Source: Bacteroidales bacterium (GTDB lineage Bacteria > Bacteroidota > Bacteroidia > Bacteroidales > UBA3824). From it: a DNA stretch of 44,568 nt. The notes beneath the pieces are model-generated. The model was not told the DNA's origin. It ran no database searches and worked only from the letters and a program-made list of their open reading frames with translations. Positions 8,146 through 16,492 of the stretch are shown here, one piece after another. A program made the translations under genes and the position numbers. Each line of letters starts with the position of its first letter. Position 1 is the first letter of the stretch. The stretch is taken from NCBI GenBank assembly GCA_017535325.1, contig JAFXUC010000018.1, forward strand, positions 1 to 44,568. The letters are read 5' to 3'.

Positions 8146-9195
8146 ATGAAAAAGATAAGAATAGGAATAATCAGCCCGTCAGAAATTGCCTTCCGGAGAT
8201 TTCTGCCTGCGCTAAAATCTGCGGAAGGTTTTGAATATATCGGCGTTGCAACCGCCAAAAAGGAAGAATACTCAGGCGCAACTTCGGAAATTCTTGACCG
8301 GCACAGAAAAAAGGCTCTGCCCTTTATGGAAAACTACGGCGGTAAAATTTTTGACGGTTATGAAAAAATGATTCTATCGCCTGAAATTGACGCGGTTTAT
8401 CTGCCTCTGCCGCCTGCGCTTCATTTCAAATGGGCAGAAAAGGCACTGCTCAACAATAAGCATGTTTTGGTTGAAAAACCATCCACAACTTGCCTAAATG
8501 ACACTCAGAAATTAATCTTGTTAGCAAAAGAAAAAAAACTCGCACTCCATGAAGATTATATGTTCGTATTTCACAATCAGTTGGAAGCAATTAATGATAT
8601 TATTAAAAGCGGAGAACTCGGTCAAGTAAGGCTATACCGTATCACATTCGGATTTCCAAGACGTGCTGCCGAGGATTTTCGTTACAACAAAACCTTAGGA
8701 GGCGGAGCATTGCTCGATGCAGGCGGTTACACAATGAAATATGCCTCAAAACTTCTCGGTAAAAGCGGAAGACTCGTTGCCGCAACAGCCAATTATTTGC
8801 CAAAATTTGACGTAGATATTTTCGGTTCTGCAACAATGGTCAACAATGAAGGCATTACGGCACAGTTGGCTTTCGGAATGGACAACGATTATAAATGTGA
8901 TTTGGAGGTTTGGTGCAGCAAAGGAACGTTGACTTCAAGCCGCGTTTTGACAGCACCAGCAGGATTTGTCCCGACTTGCACAATTAAGAAAAATCAAGAT
9001 TACCAAACGCGCAATCTTCCCTCCGACGACGCCTTTTTGAAATCCATTCAACATTTTGAGCGGTGCATAAAAAATGAAACCGTCCGCATAGAAAATTATG
9101 AGGAAATTGAGCATCAGGAAAATTTGGTGGAACAATTCCGGGAACTGAGCAAAAAAAGTTTAAATTTCCAAACAAAAATTTGCATAAACTCATAA
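8146..9195 (+). CDS. Gfo/Idh/MocA oxidoreductase, probable NDP-3-ketohexose reductase, 349 aa
   Basis: An N-terminal Rossmann fold (IRIGIISPSEIA) is followed by the EKP signature (E110-K111-P112 in LVEKPSTT) and the C-terminal GFO/IDH substrate domain (GGGALLDAGGY). In deoxysugar pathways this family supplies the 3-ketoreductase that follows the 2,3-dehydratase (TylC1/SpnN-like), and the gene order here fits that. I chose the ATG at 8146; a TTG two codons earlier lies inside the stop codon of the previous gene. The last ~17 bases contain the -33 element of the next promoter. Substrate stereochemistry cannot be read from the sequence. Confidence 0.85.
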   Translation: MKKIRIGIISPSEIAFRRFLPALKSAEGFEYIGVATAKKEEYSGATSEILDRHRKKALPFMENYGGKIFDGYEKMILSPEIDAVYLPLPPALHFKWAEKALLNNKHVLVEKPSTTCLNDTQKLILLAKEKKLALHEDYMFVFHNQLEAINDIIKSGELGQVRLYRITFGFPRRAAEDFRYNKTLGGGALLDAGGYTMKYASKLLGKSGRLVAATANYLPKFDVDIFGSATMVNNEGITAQLAFGMDNDYKCDLEVWCSKGTLTSSRVLTAPAGFVPTCTIKKNQDYQTRNLPSDDAFLKSIQHFERCIKNETVRIENYEEIEHQENLVEQFRELSKKSLNFQTKICINS

Positions 9196-9210
9196 AAAAA
9201 AATAATTTTG
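9179..9210 (+). promoter_or_regulatory. Internal promoter for the 2-oxoacid:ferredoxin oxidoreductase genes
   Basis: TTTG (9179-9182) and TAATTTTG (9203-9210) are 20 nt apart, and the ATG follows 31 nt later at 9242. The -33 element lies inside the 3' end of the upstream gene. This suggests the oxidoreductase genes are expressed at least partly on their own. Confidence 0.6.
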
Positions 9211-9241
9211 CGAATTGAAAACAAACAATCAATCATAAAAA

Positions 9242-9472
9242 ATGGCAAAAGTAAGAGGAGCGGTTGTCATAGACACTGAAAAATGCAAAGGCTGCGGCCT
9301 ATGTGTCGAGGCGTGCAAATTTCAGGTTTTACAACTTTCCCAACACGTTAATTTAAAGGGTTATACGCCCGCTTTTATGGCAAATTTTGAAAATTGCACG
9401 GGTTGCACCAACTGCGCGACGATTTGTCCCGATGCAGTAATTACGGTTTACAGAGTTAAAGAGACAAACTGA
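9242..9472 (+). CDS. 2-oxoacid:ferredoxin oxidoreductase, delta (ferredoxin) subunit, 76 aa
   Basis: This small protein has two complete [4Fe-4S] motifs: C15-C18-C21-C25 (CKGCGLCVEAC) and C52-C55-C58-C62 (CTGCTNCATIC). It is the electron-carrying delta subunit of a four-subunit KorDABC/VorDABC-type enzyme, passing electrons from the TPP site to ferredoxin. The order delta-alpha-beta-gamma is common for the family. The gap to the alpha gene is 2 nt. Its own promoter lies directly upstream. Confidence 0.92.
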   Translation: MAKVRGAVVIDTEKCKGCGLCVEACKFQVLQLSQHVNLKGYTPAFMANFENCTGCTNCATICPDAVITVYRVKETN

Positions 9473-9474
9473 AT

Positions 9475-10554
9475 ATGAGCGAATTAAGACTTATGAAGGG
9501 TAACGAGGCGTTAGCCGAAGCCGCTATCAGGGCGGGCGTTGACGCTTATTACGGTTATCCTATCACCCCTCAATCTGAGGTTATGGAATACCTCATGAAA
9601 GCAAATCCCGAAAAAACAACCGGTATGGTTGTACTTCAAGCCGAAAGCGAAGTTGCATCTATTAATATGGTTTACGGCGCGGCGGGTGCGGGCAAAATGG
9701 CGATGACCTCATCGTCAAGTCCGGGAGTCTCGCTTATGCAAGAAGGTATTTCGTATATTGCGGGTGCAGAATTGCCTTGCGTGGTTGTTAACGTGGTACG
9801 CGGAGGCCCCGGTCTTGGAACTATTCAACCCTCACAAGCAGATTATTTTCAGACAGTTAAGGGAGGCGGACATGGTGATTACAAACTCATAACGTTAGCA
9901 CCGGCATCGGTTCAAGAAATGGCTGACTTTATGAAATTGGCTTTTGACCTCGCTTTCAAATACAGAAATCCGGCAATGATTCTCTCTGACGGCGCAATCG
10001 GTCAGATGATGGAAAAAGTTGAACTTTTTGACCCGATTCCGCGTAGAACTGACGAGGAAGTGGCACTTCAATGTCCGTGGGCAACAACCGGCAGAAAACG
10101 CGGAACACAAAAACGTGTCATAACTTCGCTTAGACTTGTGGCTTCTGTTCAAGAAGAATTTAACATAAAACTTCAAAACAAATACAAAGAAATAGAAGAA
10201 AAAGAAGTCCGCTGTGAAATGCTCCAATGCGATGACGCTCAGTATGTTATCGTTGCGTATGGTTCAAGCGCGAGAACAAGTATGAAAGCCGTTGAAATCG
10301 CAAGAAAAAACGGCATGAAAGTCGGCTTGTTAAGACCGCAGACTTTGTGGCCGTTTCCTTCAAAACAGATTGAAACTCTAATAAATAACGGCGCAAAAGG
10401 TTTTCTTAGCGTTGAAATGAGTGCCGGTCAGATGGTTGAAGACGTAAAACTTGCCGCAAACGGAAAGGCAAAAGTAGAACATTACGGTCGTATGGGAGGC
10501 GTAATTGCTTCACCACAAGATATTTACGAAGCGTTAAAAAAGTTTGCAAAATAA
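9475..10554 (+). CDS. vorB: 2-oxoacid:ferredoxin oxidoreductase, alpha subunit (VorB-type), 359 aa
   Basis: The alpha subunit opens with MKGNEALAEAAIRAG, then GYPITPQSEVMEY (residues 27-39), VVLQAESEVASINMVYGAAGAG and the strongly conserved RGGPGLGTIQPSQADYFQ and KGGGHGDYK. These match proteins annotated as VorB (3-methyl-2-oxobutanoate:ferredoxin oxidoreductase) in Bacteroidales. The enzyme decarboxylates a 2-oxoacid to acyl-CoA and CO2, reducing ferredoxin, and can run in reverse in anaerobes. Branched-chain 2-oxoacids are the likely substrates, but 2-oxoglutarate cannot be excluded from sequence alone. Its TAA overlaps the ATG of the beta gene by one base. Confidence 0.88.
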   Translation: MSELRLMKGNEALAEAAIRAGVDAYYGYPITPQSEVMEYLMKANPEKTTGMVVLQAESEVASINMVYGAAGAGKMAMTSSSSPGVSLMQEGISYIAGAELPCVVVNVVRGGPGLGTIQPSQADYFQTVKGGGHGDYKLITLAPASVQEMADFMKLAFDLAFKYRNPAMILSDGAIGQMMEKVELFDPIPRRTDEEVALQCPWATTGRKRGTQKRVITSLRLVASVQEEFNIKLQNKYKEIEEKEVRCEMLQCDDAQYVIVAYGSSARTSMKAVEIARKNGMKVGLLRPQTLWPFPSKQIETLINNGAKGFLSVEMSAGQMVEDVKLAANGKAKVEHYGRMGGVIASPQDIYEALKKFAK

Positions 10555-11348
10555 TGGAACTTCAAGATATAATTAAAGAGGAAAATATAGTTTTCAAAAA
10601 AACTAAACTCTTGAACGACAAACCGTTGTCTTATTGTCCGGGTTGTGGACACGGAACGGTTCATAGAATTCTGATGGAAACAATCGAAGAACTCGGCATC
10701 GACGAACAGACTATCGGCATTGCGCCCGTCGGCTGTGCTGTTATGGCATACGAATTTATGGAAATTGACATGCAGGAGGCGGCTCATGGTCGTGCACCTG
10801 CGTTAGCAACAGGCATTAAAAGGGTTTATCCCAAGAAATACGTTTTCACTTATCAAGGCGACGGCGACCTCGCAGCAATCGGTACGGCAGAGACTATGCA
10901 CTGTTGCAACCGAGGCGAAAATATTTTAATTATTTTCATCAACAACGGCATTTACGGAATGACAGGCGGTCAAATGGCTCCGACAACTTTGGAAGGCGCA
11001 AAAACGTCAACTTCGCCTTACGGAAGAGACGTTTCAACAATGGGTTATCCGATAAGAATAACGGAATTAATAGCACAACTGCCGGCCGTAAGATATGTTA
11101 CAAGACAGTCGGTTCACACGCCGGCTGCCGTCAGAAAAGCAAAAGCGGCTATCAAAAAAGCATTTGAATATCAAGCAGAAGGCAAGCAAGGAACGTGTTT
11201 TATTGAATTTTTGTCCAACTGTAATTCGGGTTGGAAATTATCTCCCGTTCAAGCAAACAAATGGATGGAAGAAAATACTTTCAAATATTACGTTCCGGGC
11301 GACATAAAAGATAATTTTAAACTTTTAAAAAATCCTATAATAGAATGA
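10554..11348 (+). CDS. 2-oxoacid:ferredoxin oxidoreductase, beta (TPP-binding) subunit, 264 aa
   Basis: This subunit holds thiamine diphosphate. The start of the domain is YCPGCGHGTVHR (C28, C31), and the TPP/Mg motif runs from GDGD at 102-105 to INNGIYGMTGGQMAPTT (N130-N131). It pairs with the alpha subunit to form the active site. The start codon overlaps the alpha stop (ATAATG), and its stop overlaps the gamma start (ATGA), so the subunits are translationally coupled, as expected for a fixed-ratio complex. Confidence 0.92.
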   Translation: MELQDIIKEENIVFKKTKLLNDKPLSYCPGCGHGTVHRILMETIEELGIDEQTIGIAPVGCAVMAYEFMEIDMQEAAHGRAPALATGIKRVYPKKYVFTYQGDGDLAAIGTAETMHCCNRGENILIIFINNGIYGMTGGQMAPTTLEGAKTSTSPYGRDVSTMGYPIRITELIAQLPAVRYVTRQSVHTPAAVRKAKAAIKKAFEYQAEGKQGTCFIEFLSNCNSGWKLSPVQANKWMEENTFKYYVPGDIKDNFKLLKNPIIE

Positions 11349-11911
11349 TTAACGAAGAAATAATAATCGCGGGTTTCGGAGGTCAGGGCGTACTTTCGAT
11401 GGGGAAAATTTTGGCTTATTCGGGCTTAATGAGCGGTTTGGAGGTTTCATGGATGCCTTCTTACGGCCCTGAAATGAGAGGCGGAACGGCTAACGTTACC
11501 GTAATTTTGAGTAAGGAACGCATAAGTTCTCCGATTCTAACAAGTTACGATACGGCGATAATTCTTAATCAGCAGTCTTTGGACAAGTTTGAAAACACGG
11601 TTAAGCCGGGTGGAATTTTGATTTACGACCCGAGCGGAATTTCAAATCCCCCTACAAGACATGATTTAAACATTTTTTCAGTTGAAGCAACAAAAGCCGC
11701 AACCGAAAGAAATATGTCGAAGATTTTCAATATGATAGTTTTAGGCGGTTATTTAAAGGTTAACCCCGTAGTTTCGCTTGACCACATCGAGGCTGGTTTA
11801 AAAAAATCGCTTCCTGAGCGTCATCACAACCTTATCCCCGCAAATATCGAAGGCTTAAAACTCGGCAGTGAATTGATTCAAAGAATAAACCTTTATAAGG
11901 AAGCATGCTGA
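11345..11911 (+). CDS. 2-oxoacid:ferredoxin oxidoreductase, gamma subunit, 188 aa
   Basis: The N-terminus carries the nucleotide-loop-like GFGGQGVLSMGKILAY (residues 10-25) and WMPSYGPEMRGGTANV, both diagnostic for the gamma subunit of KorC/VorC type, which contributes to CoA binding and assembly. It overlaps the beta gene by 4 bases. Only 7 nt separate it from the glycosyltransferase gene that follows, and I see no terminator between them, so read-through into the glycan and acyl-chain genes is likely. Confidence 0.9.
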   Translation: MINEEIIIAGFGGQGVLSMGKILAYSGLMSGLEVSWMPSYGPEMRGGTANVTVILSKERISSPILTSYDTAIILNQQSLDKFENTVKPGGILIYDPSGISNPPTRHDLNIFSVEATKAATERNMSKIFNMIVLGGYLKVNPVVSLDHIEAGLKKSLPERHHNLIPANIEGLKLGSELIQRINLYKEAC

Positions 11912-11918
11912 AATTAAA

Positions 11919-12839
11919 ATGCTGTTTTCAATAGTATCACCGATATATTACGGCGAAAAAATGCTTGAAACACTTGTTTCACGCATCAAAAAATCAATAG
12001 AACCGCTGACTTCTGATTATGAAATAATCCTTGTTAACGATTCGTCGCCGGATAATTCGTGGCAAAAAATCAAAGAGATTTGCGAGCGCGACAAAAAAGT
12101 CAAAGGCGTAAATCTCAGCCGCAATTTCGGTCAGCATTATGCTATAAGTGCGGGACTGAGTCTTTGTCAAGGCGAATGGATAGTGGTGATGGACTGCGAC
12201 TTACAAGACGTGCCGGAGGAGATTCCGAACCTTTATCACAAGGCTCTGGAAGGTTATGATATTGTTTATGCCAGACGGGTTGTAAAAAAGTTCGGATTTT
12301 TCAAAAAACTCTCATCAACACTTTTTCACAAAGTATTTGATTGGTTGAGCGGAACGAAAACCGACAAAACGGTAGCAAATTTCGGTATCTATCACAAAAA
12401 AGTGATAAATGAATTTAACAAAATACCAGAAGTTGCCCGCACGTTTACGGGATTAGTTTCGTATTTAGGCTTTAATCATACGGCATTAGAGGTAAAACAT
12501 GCGCCACGCGCCGAGGGCAAAAGTTCGTACACGTTAAGGAAACTTCTGCGGCTGTCTTTTGACGCGATAATTTCACACACAAACAAACCGCTGAAAATGT
12601 CAATAGGGTTCGGATTTTTTATGGCTTTTTTGTCGTTTTTTTTGGCGGTTTATAATATTATTGCTAAATTTACGGGGTATATAGAAGTACCCGGTTATAC
12701 AACTACGGTGTTTTCTATATGGTTTGTCGGCGGAATTATACTTATGATGCTCGGAATTTTGGGCATGTACATAAGCAAAATTTTCGACCAGGTAAAACAA
12801 CGTCCGCTATTTGTTATCAGCGAAAAAATTAACTGTTAG
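11919..12839 (+). CDS. Family 2 glycosyltransferase, polyprenyl-phosphate type (GtrB/ArnC-like), 306 aa
   Basis: A GT-A catalytic domain (FSIVSPIYYGEK, ILVNDSSPDNSW, LSRNFGQHYAISAGL, and the metal-binding DCDLQDVPEEI) is followed by two C-terminal membrane helices, near residues 225-250 and 265-285. This layout is that of dolichol/undecaprenyl-phosphate sugar transferases such as GtrB, ArnC and DPM1. It likely moves a sugar from a nucleotide to undecaprenyl phosphate on the inner face of the membrane. It sits between the oxidoreductase genes and the acyl-chain genes, which fits transfer of the modified deoxysugar to a lipid carrier. The actual donor sugar is not shown by the sequence. Confidence 0.87.
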   Translation: MLFSIVSPIYYGEKMLETLVSRIKKSIEPLTSDYEIILVNDSSPDNSWQKIKEICERDKKVKGVNLSRNFGQHYAISAGLSLCQGEWIVVMDCDLQDVPEEIPNLYHKALEGYDIVYARRVVKKFGFFKKLSSTLFHKVFDWLSGTKTDKTVANFGIYHKKVINEFNKIPEVARTFTGLVSYLGFNHTALEVKHAPRAEGKSSYTLRKLLRLSFDAIISHTNKPLKMSIGFGFFMAFLSFFLAVYNIIAKFTGYIEVPGYTTTVFSIWFVGGIILMMLGILGMYISKIFDQVKQRPLFVISEKINC

Positions 12840-12842
12840 AGT

Positions 12843-13367
12843 ATGGAAATTAACAACTACGGCATAACACTCCGCCGCCTTACACGCGACAAGATAGAGA
12901 TAGTACGTAATTGGCGTAACGATCCTAAAATTCAGCGTTTTATGGAGTTCCGCGATTATATAACTCCCGAAATGCAGCAAAAATGGTTCGATCGTATCAA
13001 CAACGACAACAACTACTATTTTATAATTGTTTTCCGTGGAAAGGAAATCGGTCTTACCAATACCAAAGATATTGATTATAAAAAAGGTACAGGCGAAGCC
13101 GGATTGTTTATTTACGAAGATGAATACCTGAATTCTGATATTTCGTTCCGCAGTGCGCTGTGCATGGGCGAGTTGTTTTATTACGACTTAAAACTGAAAA
13201 CTTCTTTGGCTCATATCTGCCGCGACAATAAAAGAGCAATTCAGTACAATAAGTTTCTTGGTTATAAAATTGCTGATAATCAGGAAAATATATACAACCA
13301 ACTGTACTTTCAGACACAAGAAGCGTTTGAAAAAAGTGCAGCGAAAATTAAACATCTTATACGTTAA
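12843..13367 (+). CDS. GNAT-family N-acyltransferase, 174 aa
   Basis: The fold of a RimJ/RimL/PseH-type acetyltransferase is visible: ITLRRLTRDKIEIVRNWRND at the start, a middle beta-strand pair (YFIIVFRGKEIGLTN), then LAHICRDNKRAIQYNKFLGY, the acyl-CoA binding and C-terminal GNAT motif. Relatives in sugar loci N-acylate a 4-amino sugar. The upstream aminotransferase predicts such a substrate. The donor may be acyl-CoA or, given the ACPs next door, an acyl-ACP; this is inference. It lies 3 nt after the glycosyltransferase and 5 nt before an ACP gene. Confidence 0.8.
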   Translation: MEINNYGITLRRLTRDKIEIVRNWRNDPKIQRFMEFRDYITPEMQQKWFDRINNDNNYYFIIVFRGKEIGLTNTKDIDYKKGTGEAGLFIYEDEYLNSDISFRSALCMGELFYYDLKLKTSLAHICRDNKRAIQYNKFLGYKIADNQENIYNQLYFQTQEAFEKSAAKIKHLIR

Positions 13368-13372
13368 CAAAA

Positions 13373-13603
13373 ATGGATATAAACGAATTTATTGAAAAAT
13401 TCGCCGAAATTTTCGAGGATACCGACAGGGCTGAGTTTCAGGCGGATACAAAATTTAAGGAACTTGACGAGTGGTCGTCGATAATGGCTCTGAATGTTAT
13501 TGCGATGGTTGACGACGAATACGACGTACTTTTAAAAGGCGACGACATTCGCGGCTCAGAAACAATAACGCAGTTGTTTGAAATTGTTAAAAGCAGAAAA
13601 TAA
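13373..13603 (+). CDS. Acyl carrier protein 1, 76 aa (variant WSS motif)
   Basis: This is a small acidic helical protein with the carrier-protein core FKELDEWSSIMALNVIAMVDDEYDVLL. The phosphopantetheine serine should be S36, but the usual Asp before it is replaced by Ser (EWSS rather than EWDS). It overlaps the first KAS III gene by one base, so the two are probably made together and work together. It likely carries the growing chain for that KAS III and ketoreductase. It differs strongly from the second ACP in this locus (18991-19221). Confidence 0.85.
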   Translation: MDINEFIEKFAEIFEDTDRAEFQADTKFKELDEWSSIMALNVIAMVDDEYDVLLKGDDIRGSETITQLFEIVKSRK

Positions 13604-14667
13604 TGGCGTTTTTTAAAGTCGGTAACGTTGCAGTGAAAGGCATTTCAGCCTGCGTTTCAAAAAATACGGAGGAAAATTTATCACTTCCGTTCTATTCTTC
13701 ATTGGAAGAAGCGCAAAAGATGATTTTTGCGACCGGAATCCAGCGGCGTCATATCACACCTAAAAATTTGACCGCTTCGGATTTGGGATTTAAAGCCTCT
13801 GAAAAACTTTTGGATTCGCTCGGCTGGGAAAAATCGTCTGTTGACTTGCTTGCCGTTTGTACGCAAAATCCTGATTACATCAATCACCCCGATTCTTTTG
13901 TTATCCACGACAAACTTGGTTTGGGTGAAAATACGATGTGCCTGGACTTTTTTCACGGCTGTCCTGGCTGGGTAACTTCTTTAAGTTCTGTTTGTTCCAT
14001 GATTCAGGGCGGAATGATTAGGCGTGCAGTTCTGATTGCGGGCGATACCGTTACGCGGGACAACGACCCGTCCAACAAGGAAACCCGTCCGCTTTTTGGC
14101 GAGGCTGTAACGGCAACGGCTTTGGAATTTCAAGAAAACGCTCCGGAAATGTTTTTCAATTCGGGCACTCTCAGCAGCGAAGGCAAGGCATTGATTTTGA
14201 AAAACGGCGGCTATAAAAACCCTTACAATTTTGAGACTTTAAAATACGACCTTGACAGAAAAGCGGGAAAACTTTCAGCCTCAGAGGTTGATGACAAAAT
14301 GGATTCAATGGATGTTTTTTCATTTGCCATTTCAAAAGTACCAAAGGCGGTAAAAAAACTTTGCGCCGAATTTGCAGTTAACATTGAAAATATTGATTTT
14401 TTTACGTTTCATCAGGCAAACAAATTGATACTCGAAAACATTGCTAAACGCTTGAAAATTTGTATAGACAGAGTTCCAATGAGTCTAAAAAATTACGGAA
14501 ACACGACAAGTGCGAGCATTCCGCTAACATTGGTTTCTGAATGTGGTAAAATATTGAGCAATAGTCATAAACGTCATATAGTTTGTGGCTTTGGCACTGG
14601 TCTATCGTGGGGAGCGGCATATTTTGAAACCGAAAATATTGTCTGTCCCGATGTAGTTGAAATTTAA
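13603..14667 (+). CDS. 3-oxoacyl-ACP synthase III (KAS III/FabH-like) A, 354 aa
   Basis: This thiolase-fold condensing enzyme joins an acyl starter to malonyl-ACP. The full Cys-His-Asn triad is present: C120 in FFHGCPGW, H270 in TFHQANKL and N300 in NYGNTTSASIP. The C-terminal GFGTGLSWGAA loop is conserved. Keeping Asn argues for true condensation rather than the acyltransferase-only role of CerJ-like relatives. The CPG after the catalytic Cys is less usual than CSG/CTG. A paralogue with the triad at identical positions lies at 15426-16490. An ACP precedes it and an SDR follows, forming an ACP-KAS-reductase set. Confidence 0.9.
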   Translation: MAFFKVGNVAVKGISACVSKNTEENLSLPFYSSLEEAQKMIFATGIQRRHITPKNLTASDLGFKASEKLLDSLGWEKSSVDLLAVCTQNPDYINHPDSFVIHDKLGLGENTMCLDFFHGCPGWVTSLSSVCSMIQGGMIRRAVLIAGDTVTRDNDPSNKETRPLFGEAVTATALEFQENAPEMFFNSGTLSSEGKALILKNGGYKNPYNFETLKYDLDRKAGKLSASEVDDKMDSMDVFSFAISKVPKAVKKLCAEFAVNIENIDFFTFHQANKLILENIAKRLKICIDRVPMSLKNYGNTTSASIPLTLVSECGKILSNSHKRHIVCGFGTGLSWGAAYFETENIVCPDVVEI

Positions 14668-14680
14668 ACTTTTATGAATT

Positions 14681-15421
14681 ATGTATAATCCCTATTCTCT
14701 TGAAAACAAGACTGTTTTGATAACAGGTGCTTCCTCTGGCATCGGACGGGCAACGGCGATGGAATGTTCAAAACTCGGCGCAAAATGTGTCATAACCGGC
14801 AGAAACGCAGAGCGTTTAAACGAAACATTTTCGCTTCTCTCCGGAGACGGACATTCACAGATTCTCGCCGATTTAACCATTGAAAAAGACATAGAAACGT
14901 TGGGTGAACAATCACCCGTTTTGGACGGTTTTGTTTGCAATGCAGGGATAACAACTACAAAACCAATAAATTACATCAAGCAAAGTGATATGGACAGTCT
15001 TTTTTCTGTAAACACTTTTGCGCCAGTCATTCTGACAAAAACTCTGTTAAAGAAGAAGAAACTTTCCAAAGACTCGTCAGTTGTTTTCACGTCATCAATT
15101 GCCTCAGAAACGCAGGCACCAGGAAACAGTATTTATGCGATGACGAAATCGGCTGTTGCCACTTTTTCAAGATTCTGCGCATTGGAATTTGCGTCCCGCC
15201 CAATCCGTTTCAATTCCGTCCACCCCGGAATGGTGAATACGGAAATGACAGACAATCTGATTTTTTCAAAAGAAGAATTGGAGGCAGACAAACAGCGTTA
15301 CCCATTGAAACGCTATGCAGAACCGAAAGAAATCGCATGGGCTATAATTTATTTATTGTCAGACGCTTCGGCGTTTGTTACAGGTACGGCTTTAAAAATT
15401 GACGGAGGTGTAACATTATAA
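14681..15421 (+). CDS. SDR ketoreductase (FabG-like) A, 246 aa
   Basis: Classical short-chain dehydrogenase: cofactor motif TGASSGIG (15-22), NAG in FVCNAGI, and the catalytic set S139, Y152, K156 (SSIASETQ...SIYAMTK). The C-terminus has the FabG-like GTALKIDGG. Standing between two KAS III genes, it probably reduces a 3-oxoacyl-ACP to the 3-hydroxyacyl-ACP. No dehydratase or enoyl reductase is nearby, so the chain should keep its hydroxyl group. A sugar ketone as substrate is a possible alternative. Confidence 0.87.
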   Translation: MYNPYSLENKTVLITGASSGIGRATAMECSKLGAKCVITGRNAERLNETFSLLSGDGHSQILADLTIEKDIETLGEQSPVLDGFVCNAGITTTKPINYIKQSDMDSLFSVNTFAPVILTKTLLKKKKLSKDSSVVFTSSIASETQAPGNSIYAMTKSAVATFSRFCALEFASRPIRFNSVHPGMVNTEMTDNLIFSKEELEADKQRYPLKRYAEPKEIAWAIIYLLSDASAFVTGTALKIDGGVTL

Positions 15422-15425
15422 TTTT

Positions 15426-16490
15426 ATGGCATTTGTAGAAGTTAAAAATGTAGAAATCAAAGGTTTATCGGTTGCAGTTCCGAAAGAAGTCAAAACCGTA
15501 AAGGAACAGCCTTTTTTTTCATCGAACGAGGCAGAAAACTTTATTGCTGTAACCGGTGTGGAATCCTCGCACCTTGCACCGCTTAATCTCACTCTTTCTG
15601 ATTTGTGTTTTGAGGCAGCACAAAAACTATTAATCGAAACTAATACGCAAACCGCTGATATTGACCTTATTATGTTTGTTTCTACATCGCGGGATTTCTA
15701 CATTTGCCCCAATACCGCCAATATTTTACAACACCGTTTGGGCTTAAAAACTTCCTGTGTTGCGATTGATTTGCCTTTTGCTTGTTCGGGATATGTTTAC
15801 GGATTGTATGTTGCCGGTTCGCTTTTGCAGTCAGGACAGTTGAAACGCGCTCTTTTGCTTGTCGGTGAAATGCCGTCAAAAAATCAATCTTCAAAAGATA
15901 AAACAGTTTGGCCGCTTCATGGCGATGCAGGCAGTGCGACTTTGTTGGAATTTTCGCCGTCTGCAAAAAATTCTATGAAATTCAACCTCAACGGCGACGG
16001 TTCCGGTTTTGAGGCAATTATATGCCGTCAACCCGGTATTAGAAATTATCCCGTAACCGAAGACTCCTTAAAATCCGTTACCATTGATAACGGCATAGAA
16101 CGCAATGCTTTGCAGTGCGAAATGGACGGCTCTGAGGTATTTGCGTTTGCCATAAAAAAACCTTTGGAGGCTATAACCGCGCTTGCCGAAAATTTTCAAA
16201 TTGATATTCAACAAATTGATTATCTGCTGATTCATCAAGCCAATAAAATGATTGATGAAAAAATCCGCAAAAAACTAAAACTGCCAGCCGAAAAAGTGCC
16301 TTACAGTATGCGCTATTATGGCAACACAAGTTCGTGTACGATTCCGCTGACAATGGTTTCGCAAATTTCACAATCACTTTCAGAAAAAGTTAATTCGTTG
16401 ATAATGTGCGGATTCGGATCAGGACTTTCGTGGGGTGCGGCACATATTATTACAGATAAAATTATTTGTCTACCCGTAATTGAAGTATAA
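15426..16490 (+). CDS. 3-oxoacyl-ACP synthase III (KAS III/FabH-like) B, 354 aa
   Basis: Paralogue of the gene at 13603-14667, with the same length and the same triad positions: C120 in LPFACSGYVYG, H270 in LIHQANKM and N300 in YYGNTSSCTIP. Both proteins start MAF and end with a similar hydrophobic tail (VVEI and PVIEV), which supports an origin by duplication. Here the active-site loop is the usual ACSG. It likely performs a second, distinct condensation, for example on the hydroxyacyl product of the first pair. The next gene is again an SDR, 2 nt downstream. Confidence 0.9.
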   Translation: MAFVEVKNVEIKGLSVAVPKEVKTVKEQPFFSSNEAENFIAVTGVESSHLAPLNLTLSDLCFEAAQKLLIETNTQTADIDLIMFVSTSRDFYICPNTANILQHRLGLKTSCVAIDLPFACSGYVYGLYVAGSLLQSGQLKRALLLVGEMPSKNQSSKDKTVWPLHGDAGSATLLEFSPSAKNSMKFNLNGDGSGFEAIICRQPGIRNYPVTEDSLKSVTIDNGIERNALQCEMDGSEVFAFAIKKPLEAITALAENFQIDIQQIDYLLIHQANKMIDEKIRKKLKLPAEKVPYSMRYYGNTSSCTIPLTMVSQISQSLSEKVNSLIMCGFGSGLSWGAAHIITDKIICLPVIEV

Positions 16491-16492
16491 TT

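Noticed and set aside
13603..16490. CerJ-type KAS III acyltransferases acting directly on sugars
   Set aside because: Those relatives alter the active-site Asn; both proteins here keep the full Cys-His-Asn triad, so condensation is more likely, though transfer is not excluded.
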